Positions 27,611 to 36,674 are shown, counted from the stretch's first letter. The stretch is DNA of 49,894 nt from Thiopseudomonas sp. (GCA_018384595.1 JAHAYO010000114.1:1-49894); one strand, 5' to 3'. Translations and numbers: made by a program. The notes: generated by a model from the sequence alone, not told the origin.

Positions 27611-27766
27611 CAGGGGGTCCTTGGCTGGTATGGCTTGCCGCCGCGATGGCGGCTTGTTAGGCTGCGGCCAGAATTTAGGAAGGGTACCAGTTTCTGTAAG
27701 CACCGCAAGGGGTGCCAAGCGGAAACCCAGCCCCTTGCCACCACCCAAAAGGAACAAGGAGTTTTC

Positions 27767-28228
27767 ATGCGTATTGCGATTGTTTCAGGAACCGTATTTG
27801 GTACGGCCGAAGAAGTGGCGTGGCGTGCCAGTGAGTTGTTGGCCGAGGCCGGCCTCGATGTAACGTTTCGTCCGCACTGGCAGTTGTCGGAGCTGTTGGA
27901 GCATGACCCCGAGGCTGTGCTGTTTGTGACCTCCACCACCGGCATGGGCGAGTTGCCCGAAAAATTGCAACCACTCGTGAGCGGCCTTGAACAGCAGTTA
28001 CCCGATTGGGCAGGGCGGCCCGCAGGCATTATTGGGCTGGGTGATGGCGGCTATGGCGATAATTTTTGCTTGTCGGTTGATGAGCTGGAAGCACTGTATG
28101 AGCTGCTGGGGCTGGTGATGTTGCAGGACAGTTTGCGTCTGGACGCCAGCGAAACCGTGACTCATGTGGAAGATGCCGTGCCATGGATTAACGAATTTAC
28201 GGCCTTGTTGCAGGCATGGCATGCCTGA
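27767..28228 (+). CDS. mioC: MioC-like flavodoxin
   Basis: This 153-residue protein is a short-chain flavodoxin. The FMN phosphate loop is [12 protein letters not shown] near residues 7-18, followed by [13 protein letters not shown] and [12 protein letters not shown], the other two flavin loops. It resembles E. coli MioC, which serves as an electron carrier for biotin synthase in vitro, but it is not next to oriC genes here. AAGGAG lies just upstream of ATG 27767. It is divergent from folM, and its stop overlaps the rluE start by eight bases (ATGCCTGA). Confidence 0.85.
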   Translation: MRIAIVSGTVFGTAEEVAWRASELLAEAGLDVTFRPHWQLSELLEHDPEAVLFVTSTTGMGELPEKLQPLVSGLEQQLPDWAGRPAGIIGLGDGGYGDNFCLSVDELEALYELLGLVMLQDSLRLDASETVTHVEDAVPWINEFTALLQAWHA

Positions 28229-28844
28229 GCTAAAGCGTACGGGCCGCCCGCGCAAACCCCGCGAGCCTCAGCGTAATGCGCGGCCGCCGGTAGCGGCACG
28301 GCTGATTGCCCTGAACAAGCCTTATGATGTGTTGCCGCAATTTACCGATGAGTCAGGACGGAGGACGTTAAAGGATTTTGTCGAAGTGGCAGGTGTGTAT
28401 CCAGCGGGCCGGTTGGATCGCGACAGCGAAGGCTTACTGCTGCTGACCAATGACGGGCGCTTGCAGGCACGTATTTGCGAGCCACGCTATCGGTTGTGGA
28501 AAACCTACTGGGTACAGGTGGAAGGTGAGGCGCTGGCGGAGCAAATACAGCAACTGGAGCGTGGCGTGCAGCTTAAAGACGGTATGACTCAGCCAGCGCA
28601 GGTGCAGACCATTGCCGAACCGGCATTGTGGGAGCGTACGCCGCCGGTACGTTTTCGCAAGAGTATCCCTACCAGCTGGCTGCAAATCCGAATTTGTGAG
28701 GGCAAAAATCGTCAGGTACGCCGCATGACGGCAGCCGTGGGCTTGCCCACCTTGCGGCTGGTGCGGGTACAAATTGGTGACTGGGTGCTGGGTGACTTGC
28801 AGCCCGGGCAGTGGCGTGAGGTGCCAGTGCCCGGGACGGCGTGA
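28221..28844 (+). CDS. rluE: 23S rRNA pseudouridine(2457) synthase RluE
   Basis: RluE makes pseudouridine at position 2457 of 23S rRNA. The 207-residue protein belongs to the RsuA/RluE group: [14 protein letters not shown], then the catalytic [18 protein letters not shown] with D66, and [28 protein letters not shown]. It lacks an S4 domain, as E. coli RluE does, and has instead a basic, proline-rich N-terminal tail of about 25 residues. ATG 28221 overlaps the mioC stop. Its TGA directly abuts the stop of the convergent globin gene, forming TGATCA. Confidence 0.93.
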   Translation: MPELKRTGRPRKPREPQRNARPPVAARLIALNKPYDVLPQFTDESGRRTLKDFVEVAGVYPAGRLDRDSEGLLLLTNDGRLQARICEPRYRLWKTYWVQVEGEALAEQIQQLERGVQLKDGMTQPAQVQTIAEPALWERTPPVRFRKSIPTSWLQIRICEGKNRQVRRMTAAVGLPTLRLVRVQIGDWVLGDLQPGQWREVPVPGTA

Positions 28845-29237
28845 TCAGTATTCTTTGAGGATGACAGCAATGCCTTGATTGATGATTTCAGTCCAGGCGT
28901 TGAGGGTGGCGCTGTCGGCTTCGGCATCGTGCTCGCGAATGCTCTTCAACAGGGCGTCGGTCCAGAGCGCGTAAAGCTCGGGGCGGATATTCATCGCTTT
29001 GCGCGAGTGGGAGCAACCCAGTGCTTTAAGTTTGGTATCGGGCATGCCGCGTGCATATAACACAATGTTCATGATGCCTTGGCGTAGCAGCAGTTGCTGT
29101 GCCTGCATATTGGTGTTGGCAAACTTGGCACGCACATCGGGCGAGCTGGCCAAGAAAAAGCGGTAAAAAGTATCGAAAAAATCTTCAGCATGGCAGCAGC
29201 GGCCATAGCTTTGCATTACGAGATCAGCGGGTTTCAT
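28845..29237 (-). CDS. Bacterial single-domain globin
   Basis: This 130-residue protein has the helical pattern of a haem globin. FDTFYRFFLASSPDVRAKF matches helices A-B, and the likely proximal histidine is H77 in LGCSHSRKAMNI, followed by RPELYALWTDALL. Glutamines at 47-48 occupy the distal region. No signal or membrane segment is seen. Such globins bind O2, NO or CO and may act in NO or oxygen handling; which one is not evident. The promoter shows a TATAGT -10 and a 16-base palindrome over the -35 (29262-29277). Confidence 0.72.
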   Translation of the reverse strand: MKPADLVMQSYGRCCHAEDFFDTFYRFFLASSPDVRAKFANTNMQAQQLLLRQGIMNIVLYARGMPDTKLKALGCSHSRKAMNIRPELYALWTDALLKSIREHDAEADSATLNAWTEIINQGIAVILKEY

Positions 29238-29244
29238 GGTGTGT

Positions 29245-29273
29245 ACTATAGAGATTGGCAGTCTGCATCAATG
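29245..29273 (-). promoter_or_regulatory. Candidate promoter of the globin gene
   Basis: On the minus strand TATAGT (29250-29245) is preceded by ATTGAT or TTGATG at 15-16 bases, or CATTGA at 17. The start codon is eight bases beyond the -10, so the leader would be very short or the -10 call is wrong. Confidence 0.35.
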
Positions 29274-29277
29274 CAGA
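29262..29277. promoter_or_regulatory. Palindrome TCTGCAT-CA-ATGCAGA upstream of the globin gene
   Basis: Two perfect 7-base arms flank a two-base centre, 25-40 bases before the globin ATG. The palindrome covers the candidate -35 box, the position expected of a repressor site. The binding protein is unknown; it does not match the NsrR consensus well. Confidence 0.4.
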
Positions 29278-29335
29278 TTAGTGGGGCAATATAAAGGCGG
29301 CTTCCAGTGCTGAAGTCTGTCAGTGGTCCGTTTCC

Positions 29336-29536
29336 TTACAATCCTTTTACGGCGATGATGATGGTTTTGGCAATGAATCCGAACACGCCGAGGCCTAGGG
29401 CAAAAAACAGCACGGCGGTGCCGTAACGGCCCGCTTTGGATTTTTTGGCCAGATCCCAAACGATAAACGCCATAAATAGGATCAAGCCCGCTACCAGCAC
29501 GGTGGTCATCAGTTCTTCAAAAACTTCGGTTTCCAT
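29336..29536 (-). CDS. DUF2788 small membrane protein
   Basis: This 66-residue protein starts METEVFEELMTTVLVAGL and has two hydrophobic helices, around residues 10-27 and 42-63, separated by the basic loop DLAKKSKAGRYGT. This is the pattern of DUF2788, a family of unknown function common in Pseudomonadales and related gammaproteobacteria. I chose ATG 29536 to match the family's length; an ATG at 29566 would add ten residues. Neither has a strong ribosome site. It lies between an lrp-type gene and the globin, all on the minus strand. Confidence 0.72.
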   Translation of the reverse strand: METEVFEELMTTVLVAGLILFMAFIVWDLAKKSKAGRYGTAVLFFALGLGVFGFIAKTIIIAVKGL

Positions 29537-29688
29537 GGTGATATCCGGGAAATGGGCGAAATTCATCAGCCTGCCCGCTCCGTGGCGTGGCTGCACTTGC
29601 GTTATGCTAAAGCGCACATACAAATTAGCGCGCTATTATACATTAGTTTGGTGTCAAAGGGCTGGCGAAATGATGCAGCTGTATGTGT

Positions 29689-30177
29689 TTATGGGGTGTC
29701 GTGTTGCAGGTGGTCGAGTGGTAGCACCGTGGACAGCTGTACCTGATTGAGTACAAAGCTGGAACGGACGCTGGTGACGCCTTCGATGCGGGTCAATTTT
29801 TCGAGCAAAAATTTTTGATAGTTGTCCATGTCGGGCACCACCACCTTGAGCTGGTAGTCGGCATCCATACCGGTAATCAGGCTGCACTCCAACACTTCAG
29901 GCCATTGGCAGACATGCTTTTGGAAATTGGCGAAGCGCTCGGGTGTGTGGCGATCCATACCGATCAGTACGTAGGCGGTCAGTGTTAGCCCCAGTTTTTT
30001 GGGGTCGAGCAGGGCGACATGGCGCTGGATGTAGCCGTTGTCTTCAAGCTGGCGCACGCGCCTAGAGCAGGGCGAGGGCGACAGGCCGATGTGTTCGGCC
30101 AAGTCTTGGTTGGCAAGCCGCGCATTTTTTTGCAGGGCATCCAAGATTCGGATGTCAAAGCGGTCAAGTTTGGTCAT
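29689..30177 (-). CDS. Lrp/AsnC-family transcriptional regulator
   Basis: This 162-residue regulator has an N-terminal winged helix (LDRFDIRILDALQKNARLA, then LAEHIGLSPSPCSRRVRQLE) and a C-terminal RAM domain (LIGMDRHTPERFANF, GMDADYQLKVVVPDMDNY). Lrp-type proteins sense amino acids and form octamers on DNA. The recognition helix is of the Lrp type, but the target genes cannot be read. I chose ATG 30177 (MTKLDRFD) over an upstream frame to 30279 whose residues do not look like protein. It lies downstream of fumarase beyond a terminator. Confidence 0.88.
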   Translation of the reverse strand: MTKLDRFDIRILDALQKNARLANQDLAEHIGLSPSPCSRRVRQLEDNGYIQRHVALLDPKKLGLTLTAYVLIGMDRHTPERFANFQKHVCQWPEVLECSLITGMDADYQLKVVVPDMDNYQKFLLEKLTRIEGVTSVRSSFVLNQVQLSTVLPLDHLQHDTP

Positions 30178-30261
30178 GTTGCCGGGTCCGGTGCGAGGTC
30201 TGGATGTTGAGTGCCGAGTATGCGGCAGACAGTCGGCGGCGAAAATTGAGTGTGCTGCAGT

Positions 30262-30288
30262 AAAAAAGCGCCGGCTCAACCGGCGCTT
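30262..30288 (-). terminator. Intrinsic terminator of the fumarase gene
   Basis: On the minus strand AAGCGCCGG pairs with CCGGCGCTT around a five-base loop, and the T run continues into 30262. It starts seven bases after the fumarase stop. Confidence 0.9.
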
Positions 30289-30294
30289 GCGTGT

Positions 30295-31812
30295 TTACTT
30301 GTCGCTGGCAATCATGTCGGCAATTTTTGCCTTCCACACCTGCGGACCGGTGATGTGCACCGACTCGCCCTTGGTGTCAACGGCAACGGTGACGGGCATG
30401 TCTTTGACATCAAACTCATAGATGGCTTCCATACCCAGATCGGCAAAGGCCACGGTACGGGATTTCTTGATCGCCTGAGCCACCAGATAGGCAGCACCAC
30501 CCACGGCCATCAGGTACACCGCCTTGTTGTCCTTGATTGCTTCGATGGCAATCGGGCCGCGCTCGGACTTACCGATCATGCCCAGCAGACCGGTTTGCTC
30601 CAGCACCTGACGGGTGAACTTGTCCATACGGGTGGCGGTGGTTGGGCCGGCTGGGCCAACCACTTCGTCACCGACCGGATCGACTGGGCCAACGTAGTAG
30701 ATAAAGCGGCCTTTGAGGTCAAATGGCAGCTCTTCGCCGTTGTTCAGCATGTCGGTGATGCGCTTGTGCGCGGCATCACGACCGGTCAGCATCTTGCCGC
30801 TGAGCAGCAGGGTTTCGCCGGGCTTCCAGTCCTGTACGTCTTCTGGAGTAATGGTATCCAGATCGACGCGGCGGGCGGACGGGCCTGCCTCCCAGACGAT
30901 ATCCGGGTAGGCATCCAGATTGGGTTGATCCAATACCGCGGGGCCGGAGCCGTCCAGCACAAAATGAGCGTGACGGGTGGCGGCGCAGTTGGGAATGATG
31001 CACACCGGCAGCGAAGCCGCGTGGGTTGGGTAATCTTTAATCTTGATGTCCAGCACCGTGGTCAGGCCACCCAGACCCTGGGCACCGATACCCAGTTGGT
31101 TCACCTTGTCGAAGATTTCCAGACGCAGCTCTTCGACACGGTTTTGTGCGCCGCGCTCACGCAGCTCGTGGATGTCGATTGGATCCATCAGGGACTCTTT
31201 GGCCAGTACCGCAGCCTTTTCGGCGGTACCGCCGATACCGATGCCGAGCATGCCTGGCGGACACCAGCCAGCGCCCATCTGTGGCACCACGCTCAGTACC
31301 CAGTCAACGATGGAGTCGGACGGGTTGAGCATCGCCATCATGGTTTTGTTTTCCGAGCCGCCGCCCTTGGCCGCCACTTCGATTTCTAGCTTGTCACCGG
31401 GCACAACGCTGTAGTGGATCACCGCTGGGGTATTGTCCTTGGTGTTTTTACGCGCACCGGCCGGATCAGCCAGCACGGAGGCACGCAGCTTGTTGTCCGG
31501 GTGCAAATAGGCGCGGCGCACGCCTTCGTTGATCATGTCGTCCAGGCTCATATCGCCGTCCCATTGCACGTTCATGCCGACGCGGGCAAACACGGTGACA
31601 ATACCGGTGTCCTGACACAGCGGGCGGTGGCCGGTGGCGCTCATGCGCGAGTTGATCAGGATTTGCGCCATGGCATCCTTGGCGGCAGGGGATTCTTCGT
31701 TTTCGTAGGCCTTGTGCATGGCCTGGATGAAATCCAGCGGGTGGTAATAGGAAATATATTGCAGGGCGTCAGCAACGCTTTGAATGACATCGTCTTGCTT
31801 GATTACGGCCAT
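30295..31812 (-). CDS. Class I (iron-sulfur) fumarate hydratase
   Basis: This enzyme interconverts fumarate and malate in the TCA cycle with an oxygen-sensitive [4Fe-4S] cluster. The 505-residue protein joins the alpha and beta domains of class I fumarases. Expected cluster cysteines are C66 (PLCQDTG), C184 (GWCPPG) and C276 (PNCAATRH), spaced as in E. coli FumA. The beta-domain catalytic region shows GPAGPTTATRMD. The size and ends fit the FumA/FumB type; the exact symbol is uncertain. GAGGAG lies seven bases before the ATG. It is transcribed alone, with a clear terminator. Confidence 0.94.
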   Translation of the reverse strand: MAVIKQDDVIQSVADALQYISYYHPLDFIQAMHKAYENEESPAAKDAMAQILINSRMSATGHRPLCQDTGIVTVFARVGMNVQWDGDMSLDDMINEGVRRAYLHPDNKLRASVLADPAGARKNTKDNTPAVIHYSVVPGDKLEIEVAAKGGGSENKTMMAMLNPSDSIVDWVLSVVPQMGAGWCPPGMLGIGIGGTAEKAAVLAKESLMDPIDIHELRERGAQNRVEELRLEIFDKVNQLGIGAQGLGGLTTVLDIKIKDYPTHAASLPVCIIPNCAATRHAHFVLDGSGPAVLDQPNLDAYPDIVWEAGPSARRVDLDTITPEDVQDWKPGETLLLSGKMLTGRDAAHKRITDMLNNGEELPFDLKGRFIYYVGPVDPVGDEVVGPAGPTTATRMDKFTRQVLEQTGLLGMIGKSERGPIAIEAIKDNKAVYLMAVGGAAYLVAQAIKKSRTVAFADLGMEAIYEFDVKDMPVTVAVDTKGESVHITGPQVWKAKIADMIASDK

Positions 31813-31871
31813 GAAATGCTCCTCGGCTTAGGGCGAAACGGCCTTGCACGGTCAAGGCCGGAAAGAGGTTG

Positions 31872-31877
31872 ATTATA
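31872..31877 (-). promoter_or_regulatory. Candidate -10 box upstream of fumarase
   Basis: TATAAT is read on the minus strand 60 bases before the fumarase start. No good -35 is seen 16-18 bases upstream. The gap between fumarase and the divergent DUF3817 gene is 267 bases and shows no gene. Confidence 0.35.
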
Positions 31878-32079
31878 CCTGTAAATGTAGGCGTGTGCCC
31901 TGTGCTATCGGGTTCGGTTTGTGCGGGCTGCCTGCCGGTTGCGCGGCTGCCAGTCATTGCGTGTCCGCTAGGTGAATCTGCATGGATGGCGTGCTAATCT
32001 GCCGACCTTTTAGGCGCCGGGGCGTATCGGGTAGGTTGCCCGTTGTATAGCCTGTCGGCCCGTTGATAGGAGTTTGCGT

Positions 32080-32358
32080 GTGCTAAAACTGTTTCGTATA
32101 TCCAGCCTGCTGGAAGGGTTGTCTTACTTGGTGATATTGGGCGTAACGGTACAACTGATCCCGCGTGACCATGTGTTTACCTTGGGTATGATTCATGGCG
32201 GGCTGTTTATGCTGTACTTCGTGTTGTCGCTGGTGGTGTCGCATCAGCGCGGCTGGCCGGTGTGGCGCTGGCTGCTGGTTTTGCTGGCGGCTATTGTGCC
32301 GTTTGCCTTTATTCCGGTTGAGTTGTTTTTGCAAAAAGAAATGCGCAAGGCCGGCTGA
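32080..32358 (+). CDS. DUF3817 small membrane protein
   Basis: This 92-residue protein has about three hydrophobic helices: [31 protein letters not shown] and [20 protein letters not shown]. The [13 protein letters not shown] opening and the [11 protein letters not shown] end are typical of DUF3817, a family of unknown function. GTG 32080 has AGGAG seven bases upstream; a TTG at 32074 is too close to that site to be used. It precedes hemH by 82 bases on the same strand and may share its transcript. Confidence 0.82.
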   Translation: MLKLFRISSLLEGLSYLVILGVTVQLIPRDHVFTLGMIHGGLFMLYFVLSLVVSHQRGWPVWRWLLVLLAAIVPFAFIPVELFLQKEMRKAG

Positions 32359-32400
32359 ACTGCGGCGTGGTCGACGCTCGCACTTGCCGAAAGGGGCGCT

Positions 32401-32406
32401 TACAAT
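32401..32406 (+). promoter_or_regulatory. Candidate -10 box upstream of hemH
   Basis: TACAAT lies 35 bases before the hemH ATG. The -35 region holds only TCGCAC at the right distance. The TACAATGG string recurs upstream of galE and in the gene-free stretch near 6341. Confidence 0.3.
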
Positions 32407-32440
32407 GGTCGCCGGTTTTTTAATTAAAAAAGGGTCAGCT

Positions 32441-33460
32441 ATGCAGGAACAGGGTTTATTGCTGGTTAATTTGGGGTCACCGCGCTCCACCTCGGTGACC
32501 GATGTACGCCGGTATCTGAACCAGTTCTTGATGGATCCCAATGTGGTGGATTTGCCTTGGCCACTGCGTCGTTTGCTGGTGGGGCTGATCCTTGTGCGCC
32601 GCCCTGCCGAATCGGCGGCCGCTTATCGGCAAATCTGGTGGGAGGACGGCTCGCCCTTGGTGGTCATCAGCCAGCGCTTGTGTGACGAAGTACGCAAGTA
32701 CTGGCATCACGGCCCCGTTGCGCTGGGTATGCGCTATGGCGAACCCTCCATTGAGCGGGCTTTGCTGGACATGGCTAAGCAAGGGGTTAAGCGCGTGCGC
32801 TTTGCGCCGCTGTATCCGCAGTTTGCCGACAGCACCACCACGACCGCCATTGAGGAAGCGCGTCGGGTCATTCAGCGTCACCGGTTGGCGCTGGAGCTGG
32901 ATGTGTTGCCCGCCTTTTATGCTGACAGCCGTTACCTGCAGGTATTGGCAGCCAGTGCCGCTCCTGCTATGGCGGCGGGCTTTGACCATGTGTTGCTCAG
33001 TTTTCATGGGTTGCCCGAGCGGCATCTGCATAAGCTGGACAGTCATAATCACTGCCTCACCTCAGAGGACTGTTGCCAAGCGCCGCCCAGCGAGGTGCTG
33101 AACACCTGCTACCGTGCCCAGTGTATGCGCACGGCAGAGGGCTTTGCTGCGCTGGCCGGACTTAAACCGGAGCAATGGTCGGTGTCATTTCAGTCGCGGC
33201 TGGGGCGCGCCAAATGGATTGAGCCCTACACCGAGGAGCGGCTGGATGAGCTGGCCCAGCAGGGGGTGAAAAAGCTGCTGGTGATGTCGCCGGCCTTTGT
33301 CGCCGATTGCATTGAAACATTGGAGGAGTTGGGTCTGCGCGGGCGTGAGCAGTTCATTGCCGCCGGCGGCGAAGACTTGCAGCTGATTCCTTGCCTGAAC
33401 GCAAGCCCAGAGTGGGCGCAGGCGCTGGTGCAGCTGTGCGAGAGCGGTGTGCAGGCTTAG
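32441..33460 (+). CDS. hemH: Ferrochelatase, cysteine-rich variant
   Basis: HemH inserts ferrous iron into protoporphyrin IX, the last step of haem synthesis. The 339-residue protein shows [10 protein letters not shown] at the start, catalytic H189 in [11 protein letters not shown], and E261 in [15 protein letters not shown]. Between them is an insert with C205, C211, C212, C223 and C228 (HCLTSEDCC and CYRAQC). Internal cysteine segments of this kind bind a [2Fe-2S] cluster in some bacterial ferrochelatases, so a cluster is likely but not proven here. ATG 32441 fits the family start. Confidence 0.94.
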   Translation: MQEQGLLLVNLGSPRSTSVTDVRRYLNQFLMDPNVVDLPWPLRRLLVGLILVRRPAESAAAYRQIWWEDGSPLVVISQRLCDEVRKYWHHGPVALGMRYGEPSIERALLDMAKQGVKRVRFAPLYPQFADSTTTTAIEEARRVIQRHRLALELDVLPAFYADSRYLQVLAASAAPAMAAGFDHVLLSFHGLPERHLHKLDSHNHCLTSEDCCQAPPSEVLNTCYRAQCMRTAEGFAALAGLKPEQWSVSFQSRLGRAKWIEPYTEERLDELAQQGVKKLLVMSPAFVADCIETLEELGLRGREQFIAAGGEDLQLIPCLNASPEWAQALVQLCESGVQA

Positions 33461-33472
33461 GTGGCATCACCC

Positions 33473-34549
33473 TTATTCGGGCGAGCGGAACTGCAGGTTG
33501 TAACCGCTGGCGCGGGCATCCGGTATCAGTACGTCCAGCGCTATGCGAATGGGTACCTGCGCCGGCATGCTGTTACGGCCGGCCAATTCGCCACCCAGGT
33601 ATTCGGTGGGGCTGAAGGTACGGCTGGCAACTAGTTGCTGCGCGCTGTCGGTAAAGTTGAGTTGCAGCAGCGGAAAGGGCTGAGAGAAGCTGGCGCGGTT
33701 ATAAATGATAGCGTCCACGCTGAGTGCGTTGGCAAAGCTGGCGTGCGGACGCACGATGAGGTTGCTGCTGGCAATGAGGCTGACATCCACCTGTTCAGGC
33801 AGACGGCAGTTCAACAGGCTGCAAGCATGCTCTAGCCAAGGGCGGCTGTGTGGCTGGCGGGCCAGCGAGTCGAAATTATAAAAACTGTATTGGGTGAGCA
33901 AACCCAGCGCGGCTAGCAGGCTGAGCAGGGTCCAGAGCAGGCCATGACGGCTGCGTTGCCCGGGTTGCCATTCTAGGTACAGGGTTTCGTTGGCAATGGC
34001 GTCTAGCTCGTCGCTGGCCAGTGACGGTTCGTGCCGAGCGCTCAGTGGCCGGTCAGTCTCGTGGTTGTACTGAGAGGGTTCGTCGGCCGTGAGGCTGTCG
34101 TCGGCAAACAGCGGTGGATCGTTTTCCGGCAGCGGCTGGTCGTCTGGCACCAGCGTGATGGCTGGTTGTGGCCAGCCGTCGGTGTGGCCGATGTCTGGGG
34201 GGGTGAAGACGGGCGCGGGTAGCGGGGCTTTGGCTTTGGGTGCGTCCTGCTCGGCTTCTAAGCGTGCCAGTCGTGCCAGTTCCTGTTCGAAATCTGGACT
34301 ATCCAGATCAATATCCATGTCGTCATGGATTTTCAATGCGTCCAGCTGGTCGCTGTTTTCTTGTTTGTCAAACGGCTCAACCGGCAGTAGCGGCGGCTCT
34401 TCCAAGTCCTGTTCCAGCGACAGGCGGGCATTGAACACCTGCATGCAGGACCCGCAGCGCACCGCGCCCTGGGCGGCAAACAGCTGCTGACTGTTGACGC
34501 GAAAGCGGGTGGCGCAATGCGGGCACTGGGTGAGGAAGGTCTTACTCAT
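33473..34549 (-). CDS. Zinc-ribbon and DUF3426 domain membrane protein
   Basis: This 358-residue protein starts with an MJ0042-type zinc ribbon, with cysteine pairs CPHC (residues 9-12) and CGSC (32-35). A long acidic, proline-rich linker follows to about residue 200. A single membrane helix, LLWTLLSLLAALGLL, leads to a C-terminal DUF3426 domain predicted outside the membrane. The function is unknown. It lies 15 bases after prmA on the same strand, the usual neighbour in Pseudomonas-like genomes. Confidence 0.88.
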   Translation of the reverse strand: MSKTFLTQCPHCATRFRVNSQQLFAAQGAVRCGSCMQVFNARLSLEQDLEEPPLLPVEPFDKQENSDQLDALKIHDDMDIDLDSPDFEQELARLARLEAEQDAPKAKAPLPAPVFTPPDIGHTDGWPQPAITLVPDDQPLPENDPPLFADDSLTADEPSQYNHETDRPLSARHEPSLASDELDAIANETLYLEWQPGQRSRHGLLWTLLSLLAALGLLTQYSFYNFDSLARQPHSRPWLEHACSLLNCRLPEQVDVSLIASSNLIVRPHASFANALSVDAIIYNRASFSQPFPLLQLNFTDSAQQLVASRTFSPTEYLGGELAGRNSMPAQVPIRIALDVLIPDARASGYNLQFRSPE

Positions 34550-34564
34550 GGCGCAGGGGCAGGC

Positions 34565-35443
34565 TTATTGCCGCACGCCGCTGATACGCACCCAGCCATC
34601 CAGCTCGCGGGTGGGTTCAAGGGCAAAAGCACCGGTATAGGCTTGGCGTACTGCTTCGGCCTGTTCGGCCAGAATGCCAGACAGCACCAGTCGCCCGCCG
34701 GGGCGGCATAAAGCAGTCAGTTGTGGGGCTAGTTGTACCAGCGGGCCGGCCAAAATATTGGCCAGCACAGCGTCAAACTGTTGCTGTGGCATGTCGGCAG
34801 GCAGGTGCAGGCTGTAACGGGCAGGGTCGATCTGGTTGCGGCCCGCGTTGTCGGCGGTGGCTTCTAGCGCCTGCGGGTCGATATCGGTGCACGTAGCGTG
34901 ACGGGCACCCAGCAGCAGGGCGGCAATGGCCAGAATGCCGGAGCCGCAGCCAAAATCCACCACCTCGCAGCCGTCCAGCGGCTGACCGTCCAGCCATTCA
35001 AGGCATAGCGCGGTGGTGGGGTGCGTGCCGGTGCCAAAGGCCAAGCCTGGGTCCAATAGCATGTTGACTGCATCCGGCTCCGGCGCGCTGTGCCAGCTGG
35101 GGACCACCCAGAGACGTTGGCCAAAGCGCATGGGCTTGAAGTCATCCATCCAGCTGCGCTCCCAGTCTTGTTCGGGCAACGCTTCCACGCTGTATGCCGG
35201 TAGCCGTTCGCCAAAGCTGTCCAGCAGTTGCTGCTCCAGCGCCTGCAGACTCAGGCTGTCGTCAAACAGGCCCAGCAGATGGGTGTTGCTCCACAGCGGA
35301 GTGGTGCCCAAGTCCGGCTCGTAAATGGGCTGATCTTCGGCGTCCATAAAGGTGACGGACACTGCGCCCATGCCCAGCAGGCGGTCTTCATGGGCGATGG
35401 CGTTTTCGGGGGTAACGGCAAGACGGATCTGTAACCAAGACAT
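34565..35443 (-). CDS. prmA: Ribosomal protein L11 methyltransferase
   Basis: PrmA trimethylates lysines and the N-terminus of ribosomal protein L11 using S-adenosylmethionine. The 292-residue protein has the N-terminal substrate domain ([13 protein letters not shown], then [16 protein letters not shown]) and the methyltransferase core with [19 protein letters not shown] and SAM motif [27 protein letters not shown] is the active-site NxxxxP region. ATG 35443 (MSWLQIRL) fits the family start and has AGG eight bases upstream; a longer frame to 35551 overlaps the upstream gene. Confidence 0.95.
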   Translation of the reverse strand: MSWLQIRLAVTPENAIAHEDRLLGMGAVSVTFMDAEDQPIYEPDLGTTPLWSNTHLLGLFDDSLSLQALEQQLLDSFGERLPAYSVEALPEQDWERSWMDDFKPMRFGQRLWVVPSWHSAPEPDAVNMLLDPGLAFGTGTHPTTALCLEWLDGQPLDGCEVVDFGCGSGILAIAALLLGARHATCTDIDPQALEATADNAGRNQIDPARYSLHLPADMPQQQFDAVLANILAGPLVQLAPQLTALCRPGGRLVLSGILAEQAEAVRQAYTGAFALEPTRELDGWVRISGVRQ

Positions 35444-35466
35444 GGAGCAACCTGAAAGGAAAAAGA

Positions 35467-36624
35467 TTAAGCTGCCGGCTGGCGGCGGTAATGGTTTTGT
35501 AGCGGATTGGCGTATTGCATGATCAGCCATGGCAGGTGTTCGGCAGGACATTGCTGCAGGCGTTGCTCCCAGATGCCTTTGGCACGGGCGATTTCAGCGG
35601 CGCTGTAAACCGTTTCTATGGCGGGCACTGCAAGACTGATGTCGCGCTCTTGCCACTGCTGCCAGGCGAGGTAATGCACAGGGAACAGGCGGTAATCCTG
35701 CCAGATGATTTGGTCAATCTGACTGGCGAGCGTTTTGGCATCTTCAAAGCCGTGAGTGATAGGGCTGGCAAAGTGCACATGCACACGGCCTTTGTAGCCT
35801 GTGATGCCCTTGGCAATGCTGGCGTCGTCCTCACCTGGCTGTTTCTGGTAGCTGCCGGTGGTGGCGCGGGTATACAGTTCGCGGGCTTTGTCCAGATCAC
35901 AGGGGTCGTATTCGTAGCTGATAGCCACCGGCGTCAGATTGAGTCGAGCCACCGCAGGGCCAAACTCCAGCTCGCGCTGCGACATGTGAAACATCTTGAG
36001 AATGGCGCTGTCGGTGTGGTCGTTACCGTCTTTGGCACGCCCTTCGGCCTGCGCAATCCAGATGGAGCAGGCGTCATGCAGGAGCGAGTGATTGATATAG
36101 CTGGACAGCTGCAGGAAGGCTTCCAGTTTTTCGCGGCGACCAGTGACCGAGCGTGGCACGATAAAGCTTTTGTTGAGCCGCATCAGGTCGGCAACAAAGG
36201 GCTTTTGCAGCAGGTTATCGCCAATCGCCAACCGAGGCGTATCAATGCCGGCTTGGTAGAGGGCGTAGTTGACATAGGCTGGGTCCATGACGATATCGCG
36301 ATGGTTGGCCAGATACAGGTGCGGCTGGCCAGCGCGGATATTGTCGATGCCGGAAAAGCTGATGCCGTCGGTGGCTTTTTTGACCGAGTGCTCAACATAG
36401 GGTGCGACCCGGGTTTGCAAGGTGGCGACATCTTGGATACCGGCGACTTCGCGGCGCAGACGCCAGGCAATCAGCGGGCGCAGTAGCCAGCCGAGACGGT
36501 CGGCGAGCGCCGGAAAGCGGTAGCGCAAGATGATGTTGAGGAAATCCGGATCAGCGCACAGGCGCTGTAATACGGGGGCAACCTCTTGGTCGTTATAGGG
36601 GCGGATGTGGTCAAATGAGCCCAT
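35467..36624 (-). CDS. PlsC-like acyltransferase
   Basis: This 385-residue protein belongs to the glycerophosphate acyltransferase superfamily. The catalytic region is [14 protein letters not shown] with H108; the aspartate that usually follows as HxxxxD is at D114 (six residues on) or D110. The downstream block NKSFIVPRS is the usual acyltransferase motif II-like site, and [13 protein letters not shown] matches motif III. The weak hydrophobicity suggests a peripheral protein. Substrate and product are not known; lysophosphatidate acyltransferase is a guess. It precedes prmA by 23 bases and has a TATAAT box upstream. Confidence 0.75.
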   Translation of the reverse strand: MGSFDHIRPYNDQEVAPVLQRLCADPDFLNIILRYRFPALADRLGWLLRPLIAWRLRREVAGIQDVATLQTRVAPYVEHSVKKATDGISFSGIDNIRAGQPHLYLANHRDIVMDPAYVNYALYQAGIDTPRLAIGDNLLQKPFVADLMRLNKSFIVPRSVTGRREKLEAFLQLSSYINHSLLHDACSIWIAQAEGRAKDGNDHTDSAILKMFHMSQRELEFGPAVARLNLTPVAISYEYDPCDLDKARELYTRATTGSYQKQPGEDDASIAKGITGYKGRVHVHFASPITHGFEDAKTLASQIDQIIWQDYRLFPVHYLAWQQWQERDISLAVPAIETVYSAAEIARAKGIWEQRLQQCPAEHLPWLIMQYANPLQNHYRRQPAA

Positions 36625-36674
36625 GAGTCTCTCGGGTAGGGGGCCGCGTAGGCGGCCGGCTGGCTAAATACGGT

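Noticed and set aside
27611-27757. N-terminal extension of FolM
   Set aside because: The extra residues are not similar to FolM and cover the leader of divergent mioC; TTG 27610 has a good ribosome site.
30250-31389. 379-codon plus-strand ORF
   Set aside because: It is antisense to the class I fumarase, which has conserved cluster cysteines and a ribosome site.
35515-36486. 323-codon plus-strand ORF
   Set aside because: It is antisense to the acyltransferase gene and shows no protein family features.
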